A stretch of 7,313 bases of DNA from Ruminococcus sp. (GTDB taxonomy: Bacteria; Bacillota; Clostridia; Oscillospirales; Ruminococcaceae), in NCBI GenBank assembly GCA_019417865.1, contig DYCW01000304.1, positions 1 to 7,313 on the forward strand, written 5' to 3'. The position numbers and the translations under genes were made by a program. Numbering within the stretch: the first letter of the stretch is position 1; the number at the start of each line of letters is the position of its first letter. Below the pieces are notes generated by a model, which made no database searches, was not told the DNA's origin, and worked only from the letters and a program-made list of their open reading frames with translations. Shown here one piece after another: positions 1-6,038 of this stretch.

Positions 1-297
1 GGGTGGGCTGTCTGCGGCGACTCGCCGCCTGAGCCAGCTTGACCGCAGTCGCCTACGGCGTACAATCGTTTCCCGCCCTTGAGGGCAGCAAAAAGTTCCA
101 TCTCTTCCACAACGTAACGATGGGTGGGCTGTCTGCGGCGACTCGCCGCCTGAGCCAGCTTGACCGCAGTCGCCTGCGGCGTGCAACGCTGTATGCTACT
201 CCATCACTTGCAGTCGGTTCCCGCCCTTGCGGGCAGTAAAAAGTCTCTCCCTTCCACAACGTAACGATGGGTAGACTGTCTGCGGCGACTCGCCGCC
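1..297 (+). repeat. Tandem hairpin-rich intergenic repeat, cluster I (two near-full units plus a partial third)
   Basis: Two units begin with GGGTGGGCTGTCTGCGGCG at 1 and 122, and a third partial unit begins near 268. Each full unit contains, in order: a hairpin GCGGCG-ACT-CGCCGC (14-28, 135-149, 282-296); a 23-base core beginning GAGCCAGCTTGACCGC (31-53, 152-174); a small palindrome CGCC-TGC/TAC-GGCG; a spacer; a GCCC-TTGA/TTGC-GGGC hairpin (75-86, 223-234); and a tail ACAACGTAACGATGGGT. Unit 1 is about 26 bases shorter than unit 2 in the spacer after the core. The third copy stops just after its first hairpin, four bases before parS. Both strands have open frames here, but they are repeat-derived and lack ribosome binding sites, so I do not call genes. 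The cluster extends past the left edge. It resembles REP-type palindromic repeats; its function is unknown. Confidence 0.9.
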
Positions 298-300
298 AGC

Positions 301-316
301 TGTTTCACGTGAAACA
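301..316. other. parS chromosome-partitioning site 1 (perfect 16-bp palindrome)
   Basis: The sequence is TGTTTCACGTGAAACA, a perfect inverted repeat matching the bacterial parS consensus (TGTTNCACGTGAAACA in Bacillus subtilis) bound by ParB/Spo0J. ParB loads here as a CTP-dependent sliding clamp and recruits SMC to organise and segregate the origin region. The site lies between the end of the hairpin repeat and the ribosome binding site of the downstream methyltransferase gene, 25 bases before its ATG. An identical site lies at 6011-6026. ParB itself is not encoded in this window. Confidence 0.9.
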
Positions 317-341
317 ATTTATCAGAAAGGAACGTTCCATC

Positions 342-1085
342 ATGACCAACTGGACAAAAGAACCCCTCACCGGCGGCATGCATGTCTATGTGAGTGAAAA
401 CCACCGCTTCGGCACAGATGCTTTCCTACTGGCACACTTCGCCGGCTGGCGGAAAAAAGACCTCGTCTGTGACCTCGGCACGGGCTGCGGCATTATTCCC
501 ATGATCATGCAGCGGCAAGCTCCACCCCGTCATATCTGGGGCGTAGACATCCAAGCCGATGCCATTGCACAATTTACACAAGCTGTCATAGAATGTCATG
601 TACAGAATACTGTCACACCTGTCTGTGCAGACCTCAAACAACTCTGGACAGAAGCACCCATGCAGCAGTGCGACCTCGTCACCTGCAATCCCCCCTATAA
701 AGCCTATCAGGCAGGGCTGGAAAGTCAGCTGACCGCACAGAAAATTGCACGGCATGAAATCCTCTGTACCATTGCAGATGTCTGTCAGGCAGCAAGCCGT
801 CTTTTAAAATTCGGCGGCAGACTCTGCCTCTGCAACCGTTCGGAACGGCTTGCAGACTGTATGGCTGCCATGCAGCAATTTCACATCGAACCCAAACGAC
901 TGCAATTTGTCTCCAAAAATCCAGATTCGGCACCATGGCTCTTTCTGCTGGAGGGACGCAAAGGCGGCAAATCCTTTCTGAATGTGCTGCCGCAGTTCTA
1001 TGTACGGGACGGGGATGCTGATTCCCAAGCGGTACAGGCACTTTATCGTTTACCAGAAGAACCAAACAAGGAGGTGCAGCCATGA
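342..1085 (+). CDS. trmN6: tRNA1(Val) (adenine-N6)-methyltransferase family protein (TrmN6/YfiC/YabB-like)
   Basis: This 247-residue class I SAM-dependent methyltransferase is of the family that N6-methylates adenine 37 of tRNA1(Val) in E. coli; the exact tRNA target in Firmicutes is inferred. Visible motifs are an N-terminal RFGTDAFLL segment (22-30) typical of the family, the SAM-binding loop DLGTGCG (44-50), the acidic GVDIQADA motif II (67-74) and the catalytic NPPY (116-119) of adenine-N6 methyltransferases. The chain ends with the family's GRKGG segment and a QFYV stretch. I chose ATG 342, preceded by AGAAAGGA (324-331) at a 10-base spacing. The same frame opens at 267, but those codons translate the repeat and parS DNA and are not family sequence. 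The stop overlaps the start of rsmI (ATGA), so the two genes are probably translationally coupled. In B. subtilis the homologues yabB and yabC are separated by a GIY-YIG gene (yazA), which is absent here. Confidence 0.9.
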   Translation: MTNWTKEPLTGGMHVYVSENHRFGTDAFLLAHFAGWRKKDLVCDLGTGCGIIPMIMQRQAPPRHIWGVDIQADAIAQFTQAVIECHVQNTVTPVCADLKQLWTEAPMQQCDLVTCNPPYKAYQAGLESQLTAQKIARHEILCTIADVCQAASRLLKFGGRLCLCNRSERLADCMAAMQQFHIEPKRLQFVSKNPDSAPWLFLLEGRKGGKSFLNVLPQFYVRDGDADSQAVQALYRLPEEPNKEVQP

Positions 1086-1933
1086 GCGGCACACTATACG
1101 TCATTGGAACCCCGATCGGAAACTTAGAGGATATGACATTGCGGCAGCTGCGTATCCTGCAAGAGGTGGATTTTATTGCAGCGGAAGATACCCGTGTCAC
1201 CCGAAAACTGCTGAGCCACTATGAGATGCATACCCCCATGGTCAGCTATCACGACCACAGCGGTAAACTAGTCACCCAGCAGCTTTTGCAACGCATTGCT
1301 GCCGGAGAGAACTGTGGCATTGTCACAGATGCGGGCATGCCGTGTATTTCTGACCCCGGAGAAATTTTAGTCCGCCTCTGCAAAGAACAGGGCATTCCGG
1401 TGACTGCTGTACCGGGTCCGAGTGCTGCCATTACTGCACTTGCCATTTCCGGGCAGGAAACCGGGCGGTTTACATTTGAGGGATTTCTCTCTGTCACCAA
1501 GAAGCAGCGGCAGGCACATTTAGAAGAATTGAAAACGGAACGCCGTACCATGATTTTCTATGAAGCACCGCATAAATTGGTGCGAACGCTGACCGATTTT
1601 GCAAATTGTTTCGGTGGGGAACGTGCCCTTTCCATTTGCCGAGAGCTGACAAAACTGCATGAGGAAGTTTGGAAAACGACCATTGCGGAAGCATTGCAGC
1701 GATATGCAGTACAGCTGCCAAAGGGCGAATTTGTCCTGATTGTAGCAGGCTTACCAGAACCAGCAGAAACTACAGAGGCGATTACAATAGAAGAGGCACT
1801 ACAACGGATACAGGAGCGGCTGGCGGCAGGAGAACGGCTGACGGATGCCTGCAAAGCCGTGGCAGCAGAAACCGGATACCGGAAGCAAGCACTTTATCAG
1901 GCATATCAGAAACAAACGGAAGAAGAGGCGTAA
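1082..1933 (+). CDS. rsmI: 16S rRNA (cytidine1402-2'-O)-methyltransferase RsmI
   Basis: RsmI 2'-O-methylates C1402 in the decoding centre of 16S rRNA, which RsmH also N4-methylates, and so tunes start-codon choice and fidelity. The 283-residue length is normal. It shows the tetrapyrrole-methylase (SPOUT-unrelated) fold signatures in order: the N-terminal GTPIGNLEDMT loop (9-19), AEDTR (34-38), the SAM-binding DAGMPCISDPG loop (83-93), VPGPSA (110-115), FEGFL (132-136), EAPHK (161-165) and a GEFVLIVAG strand near residue 217. A short helical C-terminal extension (about 230-283) is also typical of RsmI. The start ATG overlaps the upstream stop by four bases and has AAGGAGGT at 1068-1075. No convincing hairpin-plus-T terminator directly follows the stop, so readthrough into the structured intergenic region is possible. 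Confidence 0.96.
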   Translation: MSGTLYVIGTPIGNLEDMTLRQLRILQEVDFIAAEDTRVTRKLLSHYEMHTPMVSYHDHSGKLVTQQLLQRIAAGENCGIVTDAGMPCISDPGEILVRLCKEQGIPVTAVPGPSAAITALAISGQETGRFTFEGFLSVTKKQRQAHLEELKTERRTMIFYEAPHKLVRTLTDFANCFGGERALSICRELTKLHEEVWKTTIAEALQRYAVQLPKGEFVLIVAGLPEPAETTEAITIEEALQRIQERLAAGERLTDACKAVAAETGYRKQALYQAYQKQTEEEA

Positions 1934-2247
1934 CAGGAATCGAAACAATGGAAATCAGACTGTTTTATTTAGAAAAATAGAATGCAAGGGAAAATAATTC
2001 TTAGGAAACTCTTTTCCAAGCGGTTCGGCGAATCCGCTTCGCTGTTCACCTGTGATCGCGATTGGGCAATGGGGAAGATCCAGTCACGCTACGAAAATGC
2101 CTTCTTAGAGAAAGCTTGTCGGAAAGGGTCGGCAAGACTGGGGGACACCCCCAGCTTGCCTTGGTATCGTCCATCGCCCCCGTTGCAGCCTTTTTACAAA
2201 TTCGATCAGAATATTTTTAGAAGGGCGATGGACGGAACACTATTTTT
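1934..2247. other. Gene-free structured segment between rsmI and repeat cluster II
   Basis: I see no credible gene here; a 91-codon frame (1982-2257) has no ribosome binding site and no recognisable protein character. The segment contains a small palindrome AGCGG...CCGCT around 2020-2039. It also contains a strong stem in which GGCAAG (2131-2136) and CTGGGGG (2138-2144) pair with CCCCCAG and CTTGCC (2148-2160), with one bulged A and a 3-base loop. Finally, a 12-bp inverted repeat CGTCCATCGCCC (2168-2179) / GGGCGATGGACG (2223-2234) encloses 43 bases. The stretch 2005-2055 resembles 7010-7060 and 6040-6076, so it looks like a head module of the dispersed repeat. No T-run follows the strong stem, so I do not call it a terminator. 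Confidence 0.6.
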
Positions 2248-2392
2248 CATCCATTGACCGATTCCAACCCGTTTGCTTTGCAGAGGGCAGCTTGCCCTCT
2301 GCCCCTTCCCTTTTGTCGGCTATGCCGACATTTCCCCACACTGTGGGGAATAACTCCTCGCCAAGCTGAGCCAGCTTGACCGCAGTCGCCTG
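2248..2392 (+). repeat. Long dispersed repeat copy A: triple hairpin plus core
   Basis: This segment recurs at 7169-7313 with five mismatches that I counted over 145 bases, and the last 109 bases are identical. It contains three consecutive hairpins with 3-base loops: GCAGAGGGCA-GCT-TGCCCTCTGC (2280-2302), TGTCGGC-TAT-GCCGACA (2314-2330) and TTCCCCAC-ACT-GTGGGGAA (2332-2350). A fourth palindrome CAAGCT-GAGCC-AGCTTG (about 2362-2378) leads into the core (2368-2390) shared with cluster I. The copy continues smoothly into repeat cluster II. No transposase or recombinase is linked to it, so its means of spread is unknown. Confidence 0.9.
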
Positions 2393-2538
2393 CGGCGTGC
2401 AACGTTACATGTTATTCCCATCCATTACAGCCGTTTCCCGCCCTTGAGGGCAGCAAAAAGTCTCATCTCCTAACAACGTAACGGTGGGTGGGCTGTCTGC
2501 GGCGACTCGCCGCCTGAGCCTGCTTGACCGCAGTCGCC
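2368..2538 (+). repeat. Hairpin-rich intergenic repeat, cluster II (two core units)
   Basis: One full unit runs from the core at 2368-2390 through a spacer, the GCCC-TTGA-GGGC hairpin (2440-2451) and the ACAACGTAACG tail (2473-2483). A second unit starts GGGTGGGCTGTCTGCGGCG at 2486, with the GCGGCG-ACT-CGCCGC hairpin at 2499-2513 and a core at 2516-2538 that carries one A-to-T change at 2521. The second unit stops abruptly at 2538, about 90 bases before the next gene. Modules, order and orientation match cluster I. The first five core bases overlap the end of the triple-hairpin copy, so the two repeats are parts of one modular element. Confidence 0.9.
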
Positions 2539-2571
2539 ATTCGACGGGTTTCTCTTGTACCCCAGATGCCT

Positions 2572-2601
2572 TTGGCATAAAATAAAATATTTGCCTATCT
2601 T
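2572..2601 (+). promoter_or_regulatory. Possible sigma-A type promoter for the PHP phosphatase gene
   Basis: TTGGCA (2572-2577) and TATCTT (2596-2601) are spaced 18 bases apart, in an AT-rich stretch that begins just after the GC-rich repeat ends. They lie 9 bases before the AAGGAGG ribosome binding site (2610-2616), so the untranslated leader would be very short. The boxes are good but not perfect matches, and other A/T-rich hexamers nearby could serve instead. Confidence 0.4.
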
Positions 2602-2624
2602 ATATTTGTAAGGAGGAGTTTCCC

Positions 2625-3398
2625 ATGTTCGCAAATTATCATACGCATACTTCCCGCTGCCAGCACGCAACCGGCGAAGAAAAAGCCTATGTGGAACAGG
2701 CGATCCAAAACGGCATGAAAATTCTAGGCTTTTCAGACCACTGCCCATGGATCTTTCCCGATTCCTACCGCTCCCCCATTCGCATGCGTCCAGAGGAACT
2801 GGACGACTACTTTCATTCTCTCACTTCTCTGAAACGGGAATACGCTGATGATATTACCATTTACATCGGCTTGGAAGCAGAGTATGTGCCAGAGATGATG
2901 CCAGCACAACAACAATTGTTAAAAGACTATCCAATGGACTATATGATTCTCGGCGAACATTTTCTGTATCCGGAACAAAAGGGCATTTATACCAGCCGGC
3001 CAACCAAAGAGGAAACCGAACTGGAATACTATGTCAATCTGGTGATAGAAGCAATGGAAACCGGTCAGTATCTCTATGTCGCCCATCCAGACTTATTTCA
3101 CTTCATCGGAGACCATGCCATCTATGAAAAACATTTCCGGCGGCTTTGTGTATATCTCAAAGAAAAAGAAATTCCAATCGAAATCAATATGCTCGGCTGG
3201 AAAGACCGGCGGCATTATCCGAACGCAAAGTTTTTACAGATTGCACAGGCTGTCGGCAACACAGCCATCATCGGCTGCGATGCCCATGCACCGGAAGCAT
3301 TAAATGATACCACATCACAGGAAGAATGCAGAAAATTAGCAGCGAAATACCATCTTCCTCTGATAGAAACCTTGCCGGGGCTGGGGGTTCAGAAATAA
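2625..3398 (+). CDS. PHP-domain phosphoesterase, histidinol-phosphatase (HisJ/HisK) family
   Basis: This 257-residue protein has the length and metal-site motifs of PHP-type histidinol-phosphate phosphatases, which dephosphorylate L-histidinol phosphate in histidine synthesis and are cytoplasmic and metal-dependent. Visible metal ligands are YHTHTSRC with H6 and H8, GFSDHCP with D38 and H39, GLEAEY with E84, GEHF with H112, AHPDLF with H154, and GCDAHAP with D219 and H221. Together these match the trinuclear-site pattern of the family. ATG 2625 follows AAGGAGG (2610-2616) at an 8-base spacing. No other his genes are adjacent; the gene stands alone between a repeat cluster and its own terminator. 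The substrate is therefore inferred from family likeness, and another phosphate monoester cannot be excluded. Confidence 0.85.
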   Translation: MFANYHTHTSRCQHATGEEKAYVEQAIQNGMKILGFSDHCPWIFPDSYRSPIRMRPEELDDYFHSLTSLKREYADDITIYIGLEAEYVPEMMPAQQQLLKDYPMDYMILGEHFLYPEQKGIYTSRPTKEETELEYYVNLVIEAMETGQYLYVAHPDLFHFIGDHAIYEKHFRRLCVYLKEKEIPIEINMLGWKDRRHYPNAKFLQIAQAVGNTAIIGCDAHAPEALNDTTSQEECRKLAAKYHLPLIETLPGLGVQK

Positions 3399-3415
3399 TC
3401 CGCCATTCCAAACAG

Positions 3416-3459
3416 AGAACAAAGCGGTGTGGAGAATACCATACCGCTTTGTTCTTTTC
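3416..3459 (+). terminator. Intrinsic terminator after the PHP phosphatase gene
   Basis: AGAACAAAGCGGT (3416-3428) pairs perfectly with ACCGCTTTGTTCT (3443-3455). The stem can extend two pairs into a 10-base loop and is followed by a short T run. It begins 17 bases after the stop codon. It separates the phosphatase from the two-component operon. The stem is A/T-rich at its base on both sides and could also act on the other strand. Confidence 0.85.
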
Positions 3460-3567
3460 TGAAGATGGGATAAACCCATTCGACGTTTTCCATCAAACGG
3501 AATCACAAACTACATTTTTCCAAAAATAAATACGGGCTATGTGATTCAGCTTGTTTTAAGGTTGGGG

Positions 3568-3576
3568 TGGTATGCT
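3568..3576 (+). promoter_or_regulatory. Possible extended -10 promoter element for the two-component operon
   Basis: TGGTATGCT fits an extended -10 motif (TGnTATnnT) about 30 bases before the response regulator start. A TTGTTT hexamer lies at 3551-3556, but its 14-base spacing is too short for a standard -35 box, so the call rests on the extended element. The region 3460-3567 holds only weak short palindromes such as ATGGG...CCCAT (about 3466-3480). Confidence 0.35.
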
Positions 3577-3606
3577 AAAAGGGAATATCAGAAAGGAGGC
3601 CTTTTT

Positions 3607-4284
3607 GTGAACCTTTTAATTGTAGAGGATGAGATACAACTTGCAGATGCCCTGGCAGAAATTCTGCAACGCAATAAATACCACGTAGATACCGTCTACA
3701 ACGGCGAAGATGGGTTGCACTACGCCAGCACCGGTATTTATGACTGCATTGTGCTGGATATCATGCTGCCCATTCTGGACGGCATTTCTGTTCTCCAGAT
3801 GCTGCGGAAACAAAAAATTTCTACGCCGATCCTGCTTTTAACCGCAAAGTCAGATGTTGCTGATAAAATCAAAGGGCTGGACAGCGGTGCGGATGACTAT
3901 CTGACCAAACCGTTTGTAACTGGCGAACTACTGGCCCGAATTCGTGCATTGACCAGACGAACGGGGGAAGTCGCTGTAGACGGCTTACAGTTTCACGCCC
4001 TGCACCTGGACGCACAGAATTATACGCTCAGCTTTGGACAGGAGCAAATCAAACTCAGCCTGAAGGAATATCAGATTATGGAAATTTTTATGAGCAATCC
4101 CAAACAGATTATCTCCAAAGAGTTTTTTATCGAAAAAATCTGGGGGTATGAGAGTGATGTTGAATATAACAACATTGAAGTCTATATCTCTTTCCTGCGG
4201 AAAAAACTACAGTCCATCCATGCGAACATTTCCATTAAAACAGCAAGGGGCATCGGCTACTTTCTGGAGGAACAAAACACATGA
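3607..4284 (+). CDS. OmpR/PhoB-family response regulator transcription factor
   Basis: This 225-residue cytoplasmic regulator has a receiver domain (about 1-115) and a C-terminal winged-helix DNA-binding domain (about 125-221). The receiver shows the acidic pocket E7-D8, phospho-acceptor D51 in VLDIMLP, switch residue T79 in LLLTAK, and K101 in TKPF. The output domain shows LSLKEYQIMEIF, a VEYNNIEVYISFLRKKL recognition-helix region and a closing TARGIGYFL. The start is GTG 3607, because AAAGGAGG (3592-3599) sits 7 bases upstream and translation then begins with NLLIVEDE, the normal receiver start. A GTG at 3541 in the same frame would add 22 unlikely residues. The gene overlaps the kinase gene by ATGA, so the pair is co-translated. 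Target genes are unknown; autoregulation is possible but no direct-repeat operator was found. Confidence 0.93.
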   Translation: MNLLIVEDEIQLADALAEILQRNKYHVDTVYNGEDGLHYASTGIYDCIVLDIMLPILDGISVLQMLRKQKISTPILLLTAKSDVADKIKGLDSGADDYLTKPFVTGELLARIRALTRRTGEVAVDGLQFHALHLDAQNYTLSFGQEQIKLSLKEYQIMEIFMSNPKQIISKEFFIEKIWGYESDVEYNNIEVYISFLRKKLQSIHANISIKTARGIGYFLEEQNT

Positions 4285-5930
4285 TCCGGCATGCAAGACG
4301 CCATTTCATTTGCTTTACCATGTGCATTCTCACCGGTGCCGTTCTGCTGCCCATGATTGCACTCAATGTGATTCCGGCATTTATGTCTTATAATCAAAAT
4401 AAAACAATCCTACAGCAGGCAGTGCAAAATGAAATCCGGATGAGAAATCCGAAACCAGATCTAAAACCCGACGGTCAGCCCTCGGAAATGGATCCGTTTA
4501 CCGTTATCACATCCGTTACCAGTACAACTGCGACAATCACCGAAACGACAACGATAACAGTAACGGCAACCATTTCTGCCACGAAAACGGTATCATCGGA
4601 ACCCACTGTATCAAAGGCACAAAATAATTGTCTGCCAAAGGAAACCGAAACGAAAGTAACAGAAACAAAGCCACCATTACAAACCGAGCCAACCGGCAAA
4701 ACTATCATCAAGCCACCACAGACCATGCCAAATGAGACAAAACCACCGCCGAATGAGGACGTAATCCCAAATGACCAAGATGATCGACCAGATAACAGAC
4801 CCCCCTACGATGATTATGCTCCCTGGCAGCCGCATCGGTGGGATGCCTCCATTTCTGCGTTCCGCTCCATCAGCACGCAGAAAAAACGGATCGGTGAATC
4901 CCCTCCAAAAGAAAACAGCTCCACAAATTACTTTCTGGCTGTGCTGGACATCAACGGTAATATGATAGAAACCATTCAGGCTGACTGGTATGAGTACACC
5001 GATGAAGAAGTACAGGCTTTGGTGGAACAGATACAAAAAAAGGAGAAACACGATGGTCGACTGAACACCTTGCAATACTATGCACAGGATTATCCCAAGG
5101 GCACCATTATCGCTTTTATAGACTGTGCCAAGGATCTGAGTTTTCTACGGCAACTGCTGATTCTGAGTATTATCATTTTTATCCTGATGGAAAGTGTTGT
5201 ATTGGTGCTAACTATGGTACTGACCAAACGAGCCATGCGACCCATGCAGATTTCTTTTGAAAAGCAAAAGCAGTTTATCTCCGATGCTGGACATGAGCTG
5301 AAAACGCCGCTGACCATTATTTCTGCGAACGCCGATATTTTACAGGATGAAATCGGGGAAAACAAGTGGCTGAATTATATCCGTATGCAGACAGAACGCA
5401 TGCGGGTTCTAGTAGATGAGATGATGGCTCTGACCAAAATGGAATACAACAACAATCCAGATACAGCGGAACGGTTCAACTTGAGTTCTGCGGTGGAAAC
5501 AATGGCATTGCCATTTGAATCACAGGCATTTGAACAGAAAAAACAATTCCGCATCATGGTGCAGCCAGACTTGTATTTCCACGGCAATTCAGAACAAATC
5601 CGACGAATGATCGGCATTCTGATTGACAATGCCTTCAAATATAGTGCAGAGCATGGCGAAATCAAAGTTTCCCTGAAAGAGGAGACGGGCAGTCGTGCGG
5701 TTTTAGAGGTCTACAACACTGGTAAAGGCATTCAAGAAGAGGAAAAGGAAAAGATTTTTGAACGGTTTTACCGGAGCGACAGCTCCCGTGCCCGTGCAAC
5801 AGGTGGTTATGGACTGGGGCTTTCCATTGCAAAGAGTGTCGCAGAGGCACATAAGATTAAAATTGAAGTCAACAGCGAACCGGAGCAGTGGATTACCTTT
5901 ACATTGCTTTTCCCGCCGCAGAAAAAATAA
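4281..5930 (+). CDS. Membrane sensor histidine kinase with Thr/Pro-rich extracytoplasmic linker
   Basis: This is the partner kinase of the upstream regulator, 549 residues. A first membrane helix lies at about 9-35. The outside region (about 36-288) has a Thr/Ser-rich stretch at 74-111 (16 Thr and 6 Ser in 38 residues), a Pro/Asn/Lys/Asp-rich stretch at about 128-184, and a small mixed alpha/beta sensor-like part (about 216-284) starting NYFLAVLDINGN. A second helix follows at about 291-314. The dimerisation domain has H338 in GHELKTPL. The ATPase domain has the N box with N450 (LIDNAFKYS), a G1 box NTGKGI (479-484) with Asn where Asp is classical, the F box IFERFYR and the G2 box GGYGLGLS (508-515). 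No full HAMP domain is visible between the second helix and H338. The ATG overlaps the regulator stop, and CTGGAGG (4264-4270) precedes it. The signal sensed is unknown. Confidence 0.93.
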   Translation: MIRHARRHFICFTMCILTGAVLLPMIALNVIPAFMSYNQNKTILQQAVQNEIRMRNPKPDLKPDGQPSEMDPFTVITSVTSTTATITETTTITVTATISATKTVSSEPTVSKAQNNCLPKETETKVTETKPPLQTEPTGKTIIKPPQTMPNETKPPPNEDVIPNDQDDRPDNRPPYDDYAPWQPHRWDASISAFRSISTQKKRIGESPPKENSSTNYFLAVLDINGNMIETIQADWYEYTDEEVQALVEQIQKKEKHDGRLNTLQYYAQDYPKGTIIAFIDCAKDLSFLRQLLILSIIIFILMESVVLVLTMVLTKRAMRPMQISFEKQKQFISDAGHELKTPLTIISANADILQDEIGENKWLNYIRMQTERMRVLVDEMMALTKMEYNNNPDTAERFNLSSAVETMALPFESQAFEQKKQFRIMVQPDLYFHGNSEQIRRMIGILIDNAFKYSAEHGEIKVSLKEETGSRAVLEVYNTGKGIQEEEKEKIFERFYRSDSSRARATGGYGLGLSIAKSVAEAHKIKIEVNSEPEQWITFTLLFPPQKK

Positions 5931-5948
5931 AATCCTTCCCATAAAAAC

Positions 5949-5995
5949 AACAGCCGCTGACGGACACATCCATCCCGTCAGCGGCTGTTTTCTGC
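5949..5995. terminator. Probable bidirectional terminator between the kinase gene and nadC
   Basis: AACAGCCGCTGACGG (5949-5963) pairs perfectly over 15 bases with CCGTCAGCGGCTGTT (5975-5989), leaving an 11-base loop. On the plus strand TTTTCTGCTTTT follows; on the minus strand the stem runs into TGTTTTTAT. It starts 18 bases after the kinase stop and lies about 97 bases beyond the nadC stop, so it can end both converging transcripts. Confidence 0.9.
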
Positions 5996-6010
5996 TTTTC
6001 TATGGTTGTT

Positions 6011-6026
6011 TGTTTCACGTGAAACA
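6011..6026. other. parS chromosome-partitioning site 2 (perfect 16-bp palindrome)
   Basis: This is an exact second copy of TGTTTCACGTGAAACA, here with one more flanking T/A pair that makes an 18-base palindrome (6010-6027). It is the ParB/Spo0J recognition consensus. It lies in the convergent intergenic gap, 22 bases right of the terminator stem and about 60 bases beyond the nadC stop codon. The distance to parS 1 is 5710 bases. Confidence 0.9.
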
Positions 6027-6038
6027 ATAGCGATTCTT

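Noticed and set aside
39..239. Open frames of about 66 codons on both strands in repeat cluster I
   Set aside because: They follow the tandem repeat period, have no Shine-Dalgarno sequence and show no protein-like character.
1..297. CRISPR array
   Set aside because: Repeat units are about 120-146 bases with conserved spacers, not short repeats with unique spacers, and there are no cas genes.
267..341. N-terminal extension of the trmN6 frame from ATG 267
   Set aside because: It translates the repeat hairpin and the parS palindrome, lacks a ribosome binding site, and family similarity begins after ATG 342.
2131..2160. Strong hairpin as the rsmI terminator
   Set aside because: No T-run follows, it has a bulge, and it lies about 200 bases after the stop codon.
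1982..2257. 91-codon frame after rsmI
   Set aside because: No ribosome binding site, no recognisable motif, and it runs across inverted repeats into the dispersed repeat.
2248..2538. Insertion sequence or transposon remnant
   Set aside because: No transposase frame, no clear terminal inverted repeats bounding the element and no target duplication was visible; a non-autonomous element remains possible.
3326..3529. 67-codon frame over the end of the PHP gene and its terminator
   Set aside because: It overlaps the true gene in another frame and translates the terminator stem.
3541..3606. Earlier GTG start for the response regulator
   Set aside because: The receiver domain begins normally at GTG 3607, which has an excellent AAAGGAGG 7 bases upstream; the earlier start would add 22 non-family residues over the probable promoter.
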